Source of the DNA: Neospora caninum Liverpool
Lineage: Eukaryota > Apicomplexa > Conoidasida > Eucoccidiorida > Sarcocystidae
Direction of reading: 5' to 3'
Assembly: GCF_000208865.1 (NCBI RefSeq)
Contig: NC_018388.1
Span: forward strand, 1,240,001 to 1,304,000
Length of the DNA stretch: 64,000 nt
A program made the translations under genes and the position numbers. Positions 54,743-64,000 of the stretch are shown here, piece by piece. How positions within the stretch are numbered: the stretch's first letter is position 1; every line of letters starts with the position of its first letter. Below the pieces are notes generated by a model that saw only the letters and a list, made by a program, of their open reading frames with translations, was not told the DNA's origin and ran no database searches.

Positions 54743-56758
54743 TTACTGCACACGACACCAGTTCCGCGTAGACGACTCGTCTGTTGGCGAGGTGGATTCT
54801 TCAAGTTCACAGCTTGGGTCCTTGTTCACAGGAACATCTTGCAACTCTGCGGAAGAAAGCCTTCGCGGAACAGCCCGCCGCATCCCTGAGGTGCCAGTCG
54901 CGATGCGGAACTGCTCGGCCATCTCCGCGTCGGCTCCACCCTGCGCCGCTCCGTCCCCGTTCCCCTCGCGCTGTCGCCTGTCCCATCCAGGACAGAATTT
55001 CACTCGCCCCACCATAAGTCTCTCCCAGAGCTGCCTCCCGCGGCGCGAGTGAAAATCGTAGTCTCGGCTGCAGTCCTGCATTTGCTGCGCCTTCCGAAGC
55101 AGACACCCAGATCCTCCGGGGTGGATCGACAGAATGGGAAGCGCGTCGTAGATGCAATCGTGCGCAACCAGCCAGCAGCCCCCACTCCGACAGTGGCGGG
55201 CGACTTGGCACAGCGTGTACTCTGGCGCAGGTTCACGAGAGATGATTTTGAGACATTTCGTGGAGAGCCAGCCACGGGGACCGGCGGAAGCTGCGCTGCC
55301 AGGGGAGCTCCAGCTGACGCCGCGCACGAGTATTGGCGTTGACGCAGGGCGCCTGAACTCTACACGCCGGGGAGGCGTGGTCGGGCCGCTAGAGGTCTCA
55401 AAGCAAAGGTTCTCCGCGGACTCCTGCGCGATCTCTTGGCAAAAGTCGAAGGCAGACGATGGAGCAGAAGCGTTGAGCAGCGACTCCACGGACTCCGTAG
55501 ATAAAAGAGAACACAGCGGCGTCTGAAGATCACGCGTCACGTCCAACACGTCCGGCAAGGAACGGAGAGCGAGACACTCGGGACACTGCTCGTTCGCGCA
55601 AATGTCCAAACAGCAGGGACACGCATCACAGTTAACAGAAGACGGGGCCCCGTCACCTCGCCGTGACGCGTCTCGCGTTCCTGCGTCAGACGGCGGAGCG
55701 CTGTTTAGCGGTGGAAGGCCCGCAGGATCTGCATCTGCGAGACGCTCCGACGTTCCCGCAGCCGACTCGCGCGAGGAAGGCGGTGCTGCAGTTGCCGAGG
55801 GCGACGCAGCTGGACCCGCAGGGACGGTTCGTCCACCCAGCGGATCCACTGGCGACTTGGAGGGACCAGCCTCGACCGGCATGGCCGGCGAAGCGGAAGC
55901 CGGTGCCAGTGATCCCTGGGACCGTCCCACAGGAGAAACGATTTCTGAGCCCGCGTTGTTTTGAGTGGCCGAGACGGACGAGAACGCCGCTCGTGAGGCT
56001 GCCTCTCGGTGCGATTGAAGCTCTGCGGAAGGGAGCTGCGCGACGGTCGCCACCTGCGCCTCGCCGCGTTCTGCATCGCTGTCCGTGTTAGGTTTCAGGG
56101 CGCTCATACACGGCTCGTCGTCAGGACTCAGCGTGATTTTGAGCCGGGCGCCAGAGGCGTCCGCTCGCGTGGGCGCCGCCGGGGCTCCGCCGAGCGCCGC
56201 ATCTTCGACGCACACGACACTCGGCGCCGAGCTTTCTTCTCCACTGTCCTGGAGTTTGTCTCTCTGCGAGGCCGGCGAGGTGGAGCAAGCAGAGCTCCGG
56301 CTGGTGTCGTTTCGGAGGGAAGGCGCGTCAAAAGGGCAGCTGCTGCAGTGGTACTTGAGAGTCGAAGGCGTCAAAAAGAGGGGACACGACGCGCAGGCGC
56401 GGCTGCCCCAGAGCAGACTCCGGGAGGAGGGACAAAAGAACTGCCGCGCAGGACGGCGGCCTCGCCAAGAGGAAGAGTGACGCACGGGGTAGCAAGACGG
56501 AGGAGCCCTAGGGTCCGCCAAAGGCAAGCGCCTGGTGTCTGTTGGGCGAGCGCGATCCTCGTTTTCACTCCGCGCGCGAAGCGACTCTCCGGTTCCATCG
56601 TCGCCGGAGGCCGCAGGCGCGCTCGCCGAAGTGAGCAACTGCGGCGCCGGGTTGAACGCGCCGTCCTGCGCCGGGGAAGCCGAGATGGGAATTCCTGGTC
56701 CCCGGGGGTTCGACTCTGCCGCACGAGCTCCGACGGAAGAAGCACAGGCATCGCCCAT
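54743..56758 (-). CDS. Cytochrome b5-like heme-binding domain protein with long disordered N terminus
   Basis: A single frame gives 671 aa from the ATG at 56758. The frame is open a further 71 codons upstream but only from GTG. The cytochrome b5 domain is near the C terminus (about 514-585): YTLCQVARH, WLVAHDCIYDALPIL, HPGG (heme ligand His546) and DYDFHS (second ligand His570), followed by a helix ending in LMVGRV. Both axial histidines are present, so it should bind b-type heme and serve as an electron carrier. About 500 residues precede it, mostly Ser/Pro/Ala-rich and probably disordered, but with two Cys clusters: C122-x2-C125-x12-C138-x2-C141 (zinc-ribbon-like) and a dense one at 377-395 (CDACPCCLDICANEQCPEC). 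No membrane segment is seen, unlike microsomal cytochrome b5. GC is high. Introns are not needed but cannot be excluded. Confidence 0.82.
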   Translation of the reverse strand: MGDACASSVGARAAESNPRGPGIPISASPAQDGAFNPAPQLLTSASAPAASGDDGTGESLRARSENEDRARPTDTRRLPLADPRAPPSCYPVRHSSSWRGRRPARQFFCPSSRSLLWGSRACASCPLFLTPSTLKYHCSSCPFDAPSLRNDTSRSSACSTSPASQRDKLQDSGEESSAPSVVCVEDAALGGAPAAPTRADASGARLKITLSPDDEPCMSALKPNTDSDAERGEAQVATVAQLPSAELQSHREAASRAAFSSVSATQNNAGSEIVSPVGRSQGSLAPASASPAMPVEAGPSKSPVDPLGGRTVPAGPAASPSATAAPPSSRESAAGTSERLADADPAGLPPLNSAPPSDAGTRDASRRGDGAPSSVNCDACPCCLDICANEQCPECLALRSLPDVLDVTRDLQTPLCSLLSTESVESLLNASAPSSAFDFCQEIAQESAENLCFETSSGPTTPPRRVEFRRPASTPILVRGVSWSSPGSAASAGPRGWLSTKCLKIISREPAPEYTLCQVARHCRSGGCWLVAHDCIYDALPILSIHPGGSGCLLRKAQQMQDCSRDYDFHSRRGRQLWERLMVGRVKFCPGWDRRQREGNGDGAAQGGADAEMAEQFRIATGTSGMRRAVPRRLSSAELQDVPVNKDPSCELEESTSPTDESSTRNWCRVQ

Positions 56759-58722
56759 CCTAGTCGCGAGTGAGCGAGGCGACGCGAGAAAAAACAAGGC
56801 ATATCGCCAAACCAGATGTTGGGTCTCGGGTTCCGGCGTGTGCTCGCAGGCACAGCACCCAAAATCCAACAATTCCCGCGTTACCGCCTTCGTTTTCTGT
56901 ACCGGACGGGACACCGTGGGAGCGATAGGGGGAGACGGGTAGAGAAGGAAGAGGCGGGCGAGGCGGCGCACCTCTCGTCGCCAGAGGAGCGCCTCGAGCC
57001 CTACATGGACAGTCGGTGAGAAACAAGATTCGCTCTTCCTACGAGTCGAGGGAGGACTGGCGAGCCGCTTCTATGCGAAAAGGTTCAGCAGAGAAACCAC
57101 AACCGGAAAAGCGTAGGCGACGCGTGGCACACGATCGACCGCCCTGTGCGGGAACCACTGAAAAAACCCAGAGGCCTTCCTCCATGAATTTTGACGAGGC
57201 ACATATTTCCACTTACGGACAAACAAAGATTCGGCAAAGCGAGCAGACGGGGGAGAACCACCGCGAGGCGCCGCACACCTAAGGATCTGTTTCGGAAACC
57301 GCTGAATCAGGACTGCAGCTCTGCTCGTTAACGGGAGAAGCAGGAAAAGGCGGCAGCCATCACATGGAGCGGACGGGGAAACCAGCACGGCTGAATAAAT
57401 ACCCGACGGCTACAGCCAAAAAAAGCCGGTGGCGAGGGTCCGTAGGGCCCCGCAGGACGATCGCCCGTCTGGAAGGAAGCCTGCTTAACGCAGAAGACGC
57501 GGCTGAACGCTGAAGCGTGCATAAACGCCCACACAGGCAACCATCGAGAGACGCTGGCTCAACCGAAAGCACGAAACGACAGATTTCTCTACAGTCCCAG
57601 AGGACGGTTGTGAGCTCCTCAGGCAGAGAAAGCGTGGCGCACAACGCGTCTGGGCCAATCGGAATATCGCTCGTTTCGAAAGCTGGCAAGCGATGGAAAA
57701 ATGATCAGCAATTGGGCCCCTTTTCGGATCAGCTTCAGACACTTTTCCCGGCAGTGGCCCCCCTTAGGGAGAGAGTTCTCTCTTGTGACAGGGGGAGCCC
57801 ACAGCCAAAGGCTACGAGCATGCAATGCAGGCGAGTTCTTGCGGGGAAACCCTCATAGCTGGGTTGCGCCATCAGTGCAGAAAAAGCCGATTTTGACTCA
57901 GAAAATTCTTTCTCCTGCTACGCAGAAAAAGACCCGTGCGCTGCCTTTTAGTAAGGGGCAAGATAGCGTCAAACTGAAATAATCCATCTTCTGAAGGGGA
58001 AAAAGCGGATTTCTCTGTGCAAGATGTGGTAGTCGTGCGTTAAGAAGCCGGGGGGTGACTGTGCCGGACAGAAAGAGAGCAGCCTCAGGATTGAGAAGTT
58101 TTATGAAGACGCATTGAAGAAGATATTCCCAGTAGGCACGAGCATTCGCGGCTTCATGGACTGGCTCTTTTTGTCGCGCTGAAAGGGAACTACAGCAGCA
58201 TGATACCTCTGGCCCCAGGGAAAAACAAAAATCGTGTCTAGCTCACCTTTGACACGGATGGGCTTAACAGGAGCAAGAAGAGGAAGAAAAAGAAACTGGA
58301 AAGAGTCTTGGTTCTCGCTTCGGATGCGAGAGAAAACAAAGCAACTGGGTACACAATGGTAACTCCACTGGGTCCACTGTCGCTTCTGCCGTCAGGATAG
58401 TCACACACTCCACACCTGCCATCTTCTACGCCTAAGTTCTCCTTTCTATTAGGAAACGGAATGTGCAGTTTTATGTCCACTAAGAAGAGACATTAGATTA
58501 CGGTACGCATGCCACGAACGGGGGTATGTAGGCTCGTGGTGTTAAAACATAAACGAATCCTTCACATCGAGATCACTAGGTTGCTGGCGAGAAATGGAAA
58601 TACGGACGCCTGATCAGGGAAAACAACTGCCTTGCTTTGGGAAAGTATTCTAACTGTTGGGAATGGTATTCGACCAATTGGCACACTGCTAAAGCTACAT
58701 AGAGAGCTTTCCTGCTCGGCGG
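56759..58722. other. 5' region of the cytochrome b5 gene and spacer to the tRNA gene
   Basis: GC-rich near the gene and plain afterwards. Short ORFs at 57016-57858 and 58238-58480 have no recognisable content. It probably includes the 5' UTR and promoter of the b5-domain gene. Confidence 0.4.
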
Positions 58723-58728
58723 AAAAAA
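58723..58728 (-). terminator. RNA polymerase III terminator of tRNA-Ser
   Basis: Six consecutive T on the minus strand, four bases after the 3' end of the tRNA gene, the expected pol III stop signal. Confidence 0.8.
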
Positions 58729-58732
58729 CTCA

Positions 58733-58814
58733 CGACAACGGCAGGATTCGAACCTGCGCGGGCAGAACCCAATGGCTTAGCAGGCCACCGCCTTAACCAC
58801 TCGGCCACGTTGTC
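58733..58814 (-). tRNA. tRNA-Ser (anticodon GCU)
   Basis: The minus strand folds as a class II tRNA of 82 bases without an encoded CCA. The acceptor stem GACAACG pairs perfectly with CGTTGTC, followed by discriminator G (serine identity). The D arm contains the A box TGGCCGAGTGG. The anticodon stem GTGGC/GCCAT closes the loop CTGCTAA, giving anticodon GCT (reads AGC/AGU). A long variable arm (TGGGTTCTGCCCG region) is typical of tRNA-Ser. The T arm CGCAGGTTCGAATCCTGCC contains the B box. There is no intron. It reads away from the TrpRS gene. Confidence 0.95.
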
Positions 58815-60795
58815 GAATCTAGGCGGGTCATTTCTTGGCCCCAGAGTTTCCAAATGTTCAACGGTTGGCCATTTTACTGATTCGGGTTTCCCTGTGAGTA
58901 ATGCTACCGTATGAATTCGTGCTCGCAAGCATTTTGTCTCGATGCAGGCCTGAATGCAATGAACAGTCAGTTGACCGGTAGCGCCTACCGTTCTCGTGTT
59001 TCGGAAGGGGTAGCTTGTTGGGGCCTTACGGACGAAGACGGCGAATGACAGCTATGCACTATCCCCTTGGCGAGCGATGGAAAAGTAAGAACTCTCATTA
59101 CACACACACACACACGTGAGATTTGTAAGTCTCCGCCTTCATCTACGAATGCATCCTTAAACGTGCGTATACGCTGAAGCTTTTCCTTTCTAGTAGCACC
59201 AGTTGCTCCGATCCGCGTGACGTGACTAATACGCTGACGGGACAAAGTTAGCAGCGCGCTTCCTCAAGGAAATATCTATAAACCTGCGTTGATGGAAAAA
59301 TATACGCGACACTGAAACCCGCAAGCTGCCTTTGGTTGAAGGCTGTACTGCAACTTTTCGCTTCAACACTGCGATGCAGTTACTGGGTGAAAGAGTGCAG
59401 TAAGGCAGGTTACACACGGCCGTCGTAACGGGTAATATCTTGTGAGCCACTTTCCTCTTTTGCCCTGTTTTTCTCGAGCCGATTTACATCACGACGGAGG
59501 CGTGAGGAGCCTGCTACATTCTGAGCTGTAGCAGGCGTCTTCTCTCCATATTTTCCCACGGCAAGGCCGCACAGAACTTTACTTTTGTTGCTAGGGACTC
59601 CCTGAAATCCCTTGCTCAATTGGCCATGAACGGAATATTAGATTCAAAGCGAGTTAAATATTACCTTTGGCACTGCGAACCGGCGCTTGCATTTGCCATC
59701 TCAGTTCCTTCGCTGTGGCATCTACTCTCTGCGGCGATTTGTAAAACATCCGACTCACGCCTGCAGTCCCCATAATGCCCGATCCTCCTGTTATTCACCA
59801 AACCACTGTCATTTCATTTCTTCATGTGCATGAAGAAGCTTGCTGGTATCGGCTCGCGTTCGTCAATCGGTCAGCGGAGGTAATGGACTTTGTACTCTGT
59901 GTGCGTCCAATTAAGCGACAGCTAAACTAGATGCCAATATGTAAATTACTTATAGCCCTGCAATAAGAGGAAAAAAATTGATTCTCTTATTTCTACGACG
60001 TTCTTCAGCTACAGTGGCAGTCCACTAGCATTACACAGAGACCACTACACTTTTGGGAGCTGTTCTCCGTTGAATTTTCTACATTTAGCGACTTCATCCC
60101 GTCATTGGTCTTTGTTTCCAGACGGACCTCTGCAGTGAGCAGATTCAGTGGCGTTATTCTGGTAGAAACCTGGCGTTTCCCGATATACAGTCCCGACGAA
60201 ACTTGCTGTCTCTGTCTTCACTCGACTCGAGACACGGCTTACATGCCGGCCTCTCGTACTCGGCCGTGTCTCCTGCGGGGGCGTCTTTTCGCAAGACAAC
60301 TTCTCTGAGCGCGACGTCTGCGGCTGAACTGGCCGTGATAACGTGGAGCTTTCATGCTCCGAACTCTTTCCTGTTTTTCTTTCTGAGACGGAGCATCGCA
60401 GAGACCATGTTTCCGAGGCCTGTTTCAGGGCGCTAGAGCGGGCGCCTCCTGCTGGCTTGGCGGATCCCAGAGTTTGAGAGGGCCGAATGCCAAACAACGA
60501 ACGCTTTACAACTACGGAATATAACCACGTCAAATCAGTTTAAATAGGTCTCGTTTTGCCCTTCGCTGCATCGCCGACGCCGTCGAGAAGCGCTAGTTTC
60601 CTTTGTGCGATATGCCTTTGCGTGCCGCAGCAGCTGAATCACCACGTTTGTTGCTCTCGCTTCCATGGATGAATTGCACATAATTGCACCGTGGCGTTCC
60701 GTTTTCCTCCATATACGCAGTGAGAACGTCTTGAACTGTCTTTTATTCGGCGATGCTGACTCCCGCTTTCTGCTTCCTGGTCACCTGTGTTCACG
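58815..60795. other. Intergenic region upstream of the TrpRS gene
   Basis: A short CA run lies at about 59100-59115. A small inverted repeat (GCTACA...TGTAGC) sits around 59511-59530. ORFs are short. A 143-codon minus frame at 60102-60533 begins at TTG and is rejected. Expected 5' UTR and promoter of the + strand synthetase gene at the right end. Confidence 0.4.
59098..59116. repeat. (CA)n microsatellite
   Basis: About eight CA dinucleotides seen directly. Confidence 0.85.
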
Positions 60796-63700
60796 ATGCG
60801 CGCTACGGGGCGACGCCAAGATTTCGCCCCCGCCTGTTGTTTTCGTCTCGCCGTGTCTCTTATCTGCGTTTCCTCTTTCGTCAGTCCGCCAATCCAAGCT
60901 TCGCCCCTCGCTCGGCGCCCCCAGTTTTTTCATCCTGCTCGTCCTGACCGTGCGTTCTCAGAGTCCACCGGCGTAGGCACTCCCTGCGGCTTCACTTGTG
61001 CGACAGGGCCAGGCTCCTGCGTCGGATGCCTCTACGCAAGAAGTGTCGACACACGTGTCGCCCTGGAGGGAAGAATCACGCGGAGGCTCCGCGACTCTCA
61101 TCTGGAGACTCCGCACGCATTTCCATGTCGACACCCTCCAGAACGGCGCGACCGTGGCGTCGCGACTGGAACCTCGTCGCCGAGTCCTCGGTTTTCTTTC
61201 CCTGCCTTTCTTATAACCGAGGTTCGTGTCTTTCGCCACAACGATGCCTCTGAGGCGACTGTCTGGTCTCCGTCCTGTCGCCGTTCGCCGTGCCGCGGCT
61301 CTTCTCCGCAGAGCCTTTTCTCGCGGCACACGTTCGGGCGAGGCGACCTCCCAGAGGGTCCGTCTCGCGCAAGCCTCGCATTTCTCTCGTCTCCACGAGG
61401 CCTTGGCTCCGGATTCCTCGCTGCCAAGACGGCTGCGCGATCCACGCCCTCACAGCCCAGGCCTGACCAGAAGACTTCGGCCCGCCATTTCCCCTCCAGA
61501 TCCGCGAGACCCCCGATGCACACTCCGCACGCCGCGGGGGGGAGCGCTCCCGACGATGCAAGGTCAGGTTGTGCCAGGGCGTAGCCTTCATTCGATGCAA
61601 CCCCACAACGGTTGTGTCGCGCGTCACGAGGTGCCGGCGAACTGAGCCTTCCCCTCCGTTACGCGTCCTCTCATCGCAGCAGTCTTGCGTCAATTTAGGT
61701 ATCTTGCCGAGTCCCCCGCAACCCTGCTAGCTCCGTCGTGTCGGTTGCCTGCTTAGGCTGACTGGAGCCGTTCGTGTGAACCAAATATCTACTGCTTCGC
61801 TGCATTCACCAACCGGATAGGTCACCAGGGAAGGTTCCTACTCCGAACCCATCTGGTAGCTTGACGGGATCTCTGAGCCTCGCATGCAAGATGAAAAGAA
61901 AGGCTGTCTTCATCCCGCACGGAGTTTCCATTTGGTTCAGCCTGGATCGATGTGGTTGGCGTGGGCACTTTGTTCTCTTCCGGATTCCGTGCTGATCGGT
62001 ACACGTCGTAGGACCGAGCAGCCCTTGGAGTGTCCACACTTCCTGCGCTTCCAACAGTTGCGATCCTTTCCAAAATGCCTTTTTTTCAGCCGTTCGACCT
62101 GCAGAAGTCGCCTTTTCCTGCATGCATCGCCAGCACCCCCGCCCGGCTCGCCCTCGTCCGCTCACCTCAACCGTGAAGCTGGTGCCGATCAGGCTGCGCA
62201 TGCCGCTCCGCTCGCGTTTCACCTCTCTCGCCAGGCGGCGCCCGCGAACGAGGAGGCGGAGAAGCCTCTGAACGACGGAGGGCGCGAACACCTGCGGGGA
62301 ATCGCCGCGAGGGAGGCTGAGCACCAGGACGGACGGCCTCTGTGGATGGAGGATCATGCCGGTCATCTGGACCAGCTATTTCGAGGCTCACGCGTCATGA
62401 CTGGTCTTCAGGTGAGAACCGCGTGCCTGCCACAGGTGGCTGCTGGCAGCTGGACACGTCAACGGTAGAGCACAAGACTGGAGACCGTTAAGTTATCAAT
62501 TCCATTTGATTTGCAACCCCTTGGTCCCTCGGCCGAGCAGACGCACGTGTCTTTCGTTCTCTCTCTGCATGCGATCCGCCTCGAAATCACAACAGTGGAA
62601 AGGCGGAGAATGCTGGCAGTGTGAACGCCATGGAAACGGTTACGGACATAGCTATACGAGAACTGCATAGCCGACGAAGACTCGCGTTCCTTCGTGGTGT
62701 CTTCTCCGTAGCATATTGCACAGCCCCACGCACCGCTCATGTGAGTGTTCACATTTGGTCCTTCCGGGGAGATGTCGCTACGCACCTACAAGGCGACGCG
62801 TGCGTATGCGCTCTTCTGAGAGGGACAGGGATCCACGTTCTCCCCCCTCTCTTTTGAACATGTCAGCCCACGCGTTCCGCAGGCCTTTCGGGCACTGTTT
62901 CGGCAACGATGCGTGGGTGGCTTCTTTGCCTGCTTGTGCAGCCAAGTGGGCACCTGCATCTCGGCAATTATTTCTCAGTGGTTCGTCCGCTGCCGACTTT
63001 GGAATCGTCGGGCGCGTCGATCACATGTCTCATCGGCGACCTGCACGCCTCGTTTGGGGGCCTCGACCGGACGGGCGTAAGCCTTCTGTCTCCGGAGACA
63101 ATCAGGTTTCGCTCAGGCCGAGTCAACGCAGCAGACGGCGACCGTCTCAGAGGCGCCGTTTCTCGACACGGAACCAGTACCCCCGCCTGCGGAGGGAGAA
63201 CGGCGGACTCCAACGAGGGGGGTTCTGTCGAAGACACGAAGGGGATCTCCGAGAAGACGCTCGACGCAGTCGCGATGCTGCTGGCGGCCGGGATACATCC
63301 TGTCCTTGACGCAAAAGTCGACGGGATAGATGGCTCGGAGACACGGGGCAACACCGCCGTGGTTGTGCAGAGCCTCGTCCCCGAACACACCATGCTCGCT
63401 ACGCTGCTGATGGGGACTACGCCCCTAGGTGAGTTCGGTGCGGTTGGGCGTGTTCTCGCGGCGTGTGCGACTGGACGGAGAGCCGTTGTGACCCCGCGCT
63501 GCAGGCTCTTGCGGTGGCCAGAAGTCGATACGACGGATCCTACTGGGACGTTTCCCACTAGTGCTTCTGTCTCATCAAACTTTGGTTCGATGCCGTTATC
63601 GTGTTCCCACGTGCGTGGCTGTGCAGTCCTGCTTTCTGTGGCGCCGACAACACTCCTCGTAGAACCCGCGAAGCCCATCCGCTGAGGGCTCTGGTTTCTT

Positions 63701-64000
63701 AGCTTCATCCGCTGGCCCTTGTCGCGCGCATCACAGATCGTATGGGGCTGCTAAGCAAGTGCATGTGCTGGAGCGCCGGTGAACGCGTGTCCCAACTACA
63801 AACGGCAAACGCCGCGCGAGACCGGCTCCTCGTCAGATCGGCAGGAACAGCCACCAGGGAGTCGAGTTCGGATCGGCTGTTGCGCCGAGTGAGCGACGAG
63901 CCGTGTGTCCGGTTGCAGGGTTCTTTGAAGGTGCGCTGGAAGGCGTAGTGTGTAGGGGCTTCCAGAAGCGTTATCTCGGGATGCGACGGCAGACTCGGCC
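60796..64000 (+). CDS. Tryptophanyl-tRNA synthetase, organellar type, 5' part (runs off the window)
   Basis: Four exons are visible: 60796-61562, 62090-62411, 62942-63428 and 63737-63930, with GT-AG introns and consistent phase; the gene continues past the right edge. The class I synthetase signature is built across a splice junction: MTGLQ at the end of exon 2, then PSGHLHLGNYFSVVRP (HLGN motif, His369) in exon 3. ITCLIGDLHA, AVAMLLAAGIHP and VQSLVPEHTMLATLL follow, then TTPL at the junction with RMGLLSKC, which together fit the bacterial/organellar TrpRS order of blocks. The enzyme charges tRNA-Trp with tryptophan. About 363 residues precede the core. The N terminus has a hydrophobic stretch (about 14-27, CCFRLAVSLICVSSF) followed by Ser/Arg-rich sequence, which suits a bipartite apicoplast leader or a mitochondrial presequence. 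An insertion (near 63130-63250) rich in Gly, Ser and Thr lies in the nucleotide-binding domain. The KMSKS part is outside. Confidence 0.87.

Noticed and set aside
56009..56773. 254-codon + strand ORF antisense to the cytochrome b5 gene
   Set aside because: GC-rich shadow frame with Arg-rich sequence and no domain.
60102..60533. 143-codon minus-strand ORF
   Set aside because: Starts at TTG and has no domain; probably promoter or 5' UTR sequence of the synthetase gene.
61098..61693. Minus-strand ORFs opposite TrpRS exon 1
   Set aside because: Arg-rich antisense shadows of GC-rich coding DNA.

Overview
The window looks like nuclear DNA of a tissue-cyst coccidian (Sarcocystidae: Toxoplasma, Hammondia, Neospora or a close relative). 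Four things point there. It carries an SRS-type (SAG1-related) surface antigen gene. A degraded piece of mitochondrial cox1 sits in nuclear sequence. A flagellar dynein gene stands beside organellar genes. The genes are widely spaced, with many GT-AG introns, (TA)n microsatellites and TGCATGC motifs. I cannot separate the genera by eye.

Layout, left to right. The acidic 3' end of a + strand gene is followed by a cox1 NUMT. A single-exon secreted/membrane coiled-coil protein (minus) comes next. It is divergent from a 10-exon S28 serine carboxypeptidase (+) with a complete Ser-Asp-His triad. That gene converges on a 17-exon axonemal outer-arm dynein intermediate chain (DNAI2/IC2-like, minus), rebuilt here exon by exon. 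A 3-exon double-CDGSH iron-sulfur protein (CISD3/MiNT-like, +) then converges on a 4-exon OPA3-like mitochondrial protein (minus). Next come a 2-exon SRS antigen (+), a single-exon signal-anchored glycoprotein of unknown function (minus), a four-span membrane protein (+) and a ZIP-superfamily-like transporter (+). The window ends with a GC-rich cytochrome b5-domain protein (minus), tRNA-Ser(GCU) (minus) and the first four exons of an organellar-type tryptophanyl-tRNA synthetase (+) that runs off the right edge.

The genes are not an operon. They are mostly head-to-head or tail-to-tail pairs separated by 1-4 kb. Several products concern organelles: CDGSH, OPA3, organellar TrpRS and possibly the b5 protein. 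Others concern specific life stages or the host interface: the dynein for microgamete flagella, the SRS antigen and the secreted coiled-coil protein. Exon coordinates come from reading frame continuity, GT/AG sites and agreement with family sequence as I remember it. No alignment or RNA data were available. About half of the window is intron or intergenic sequence without supportable genes.
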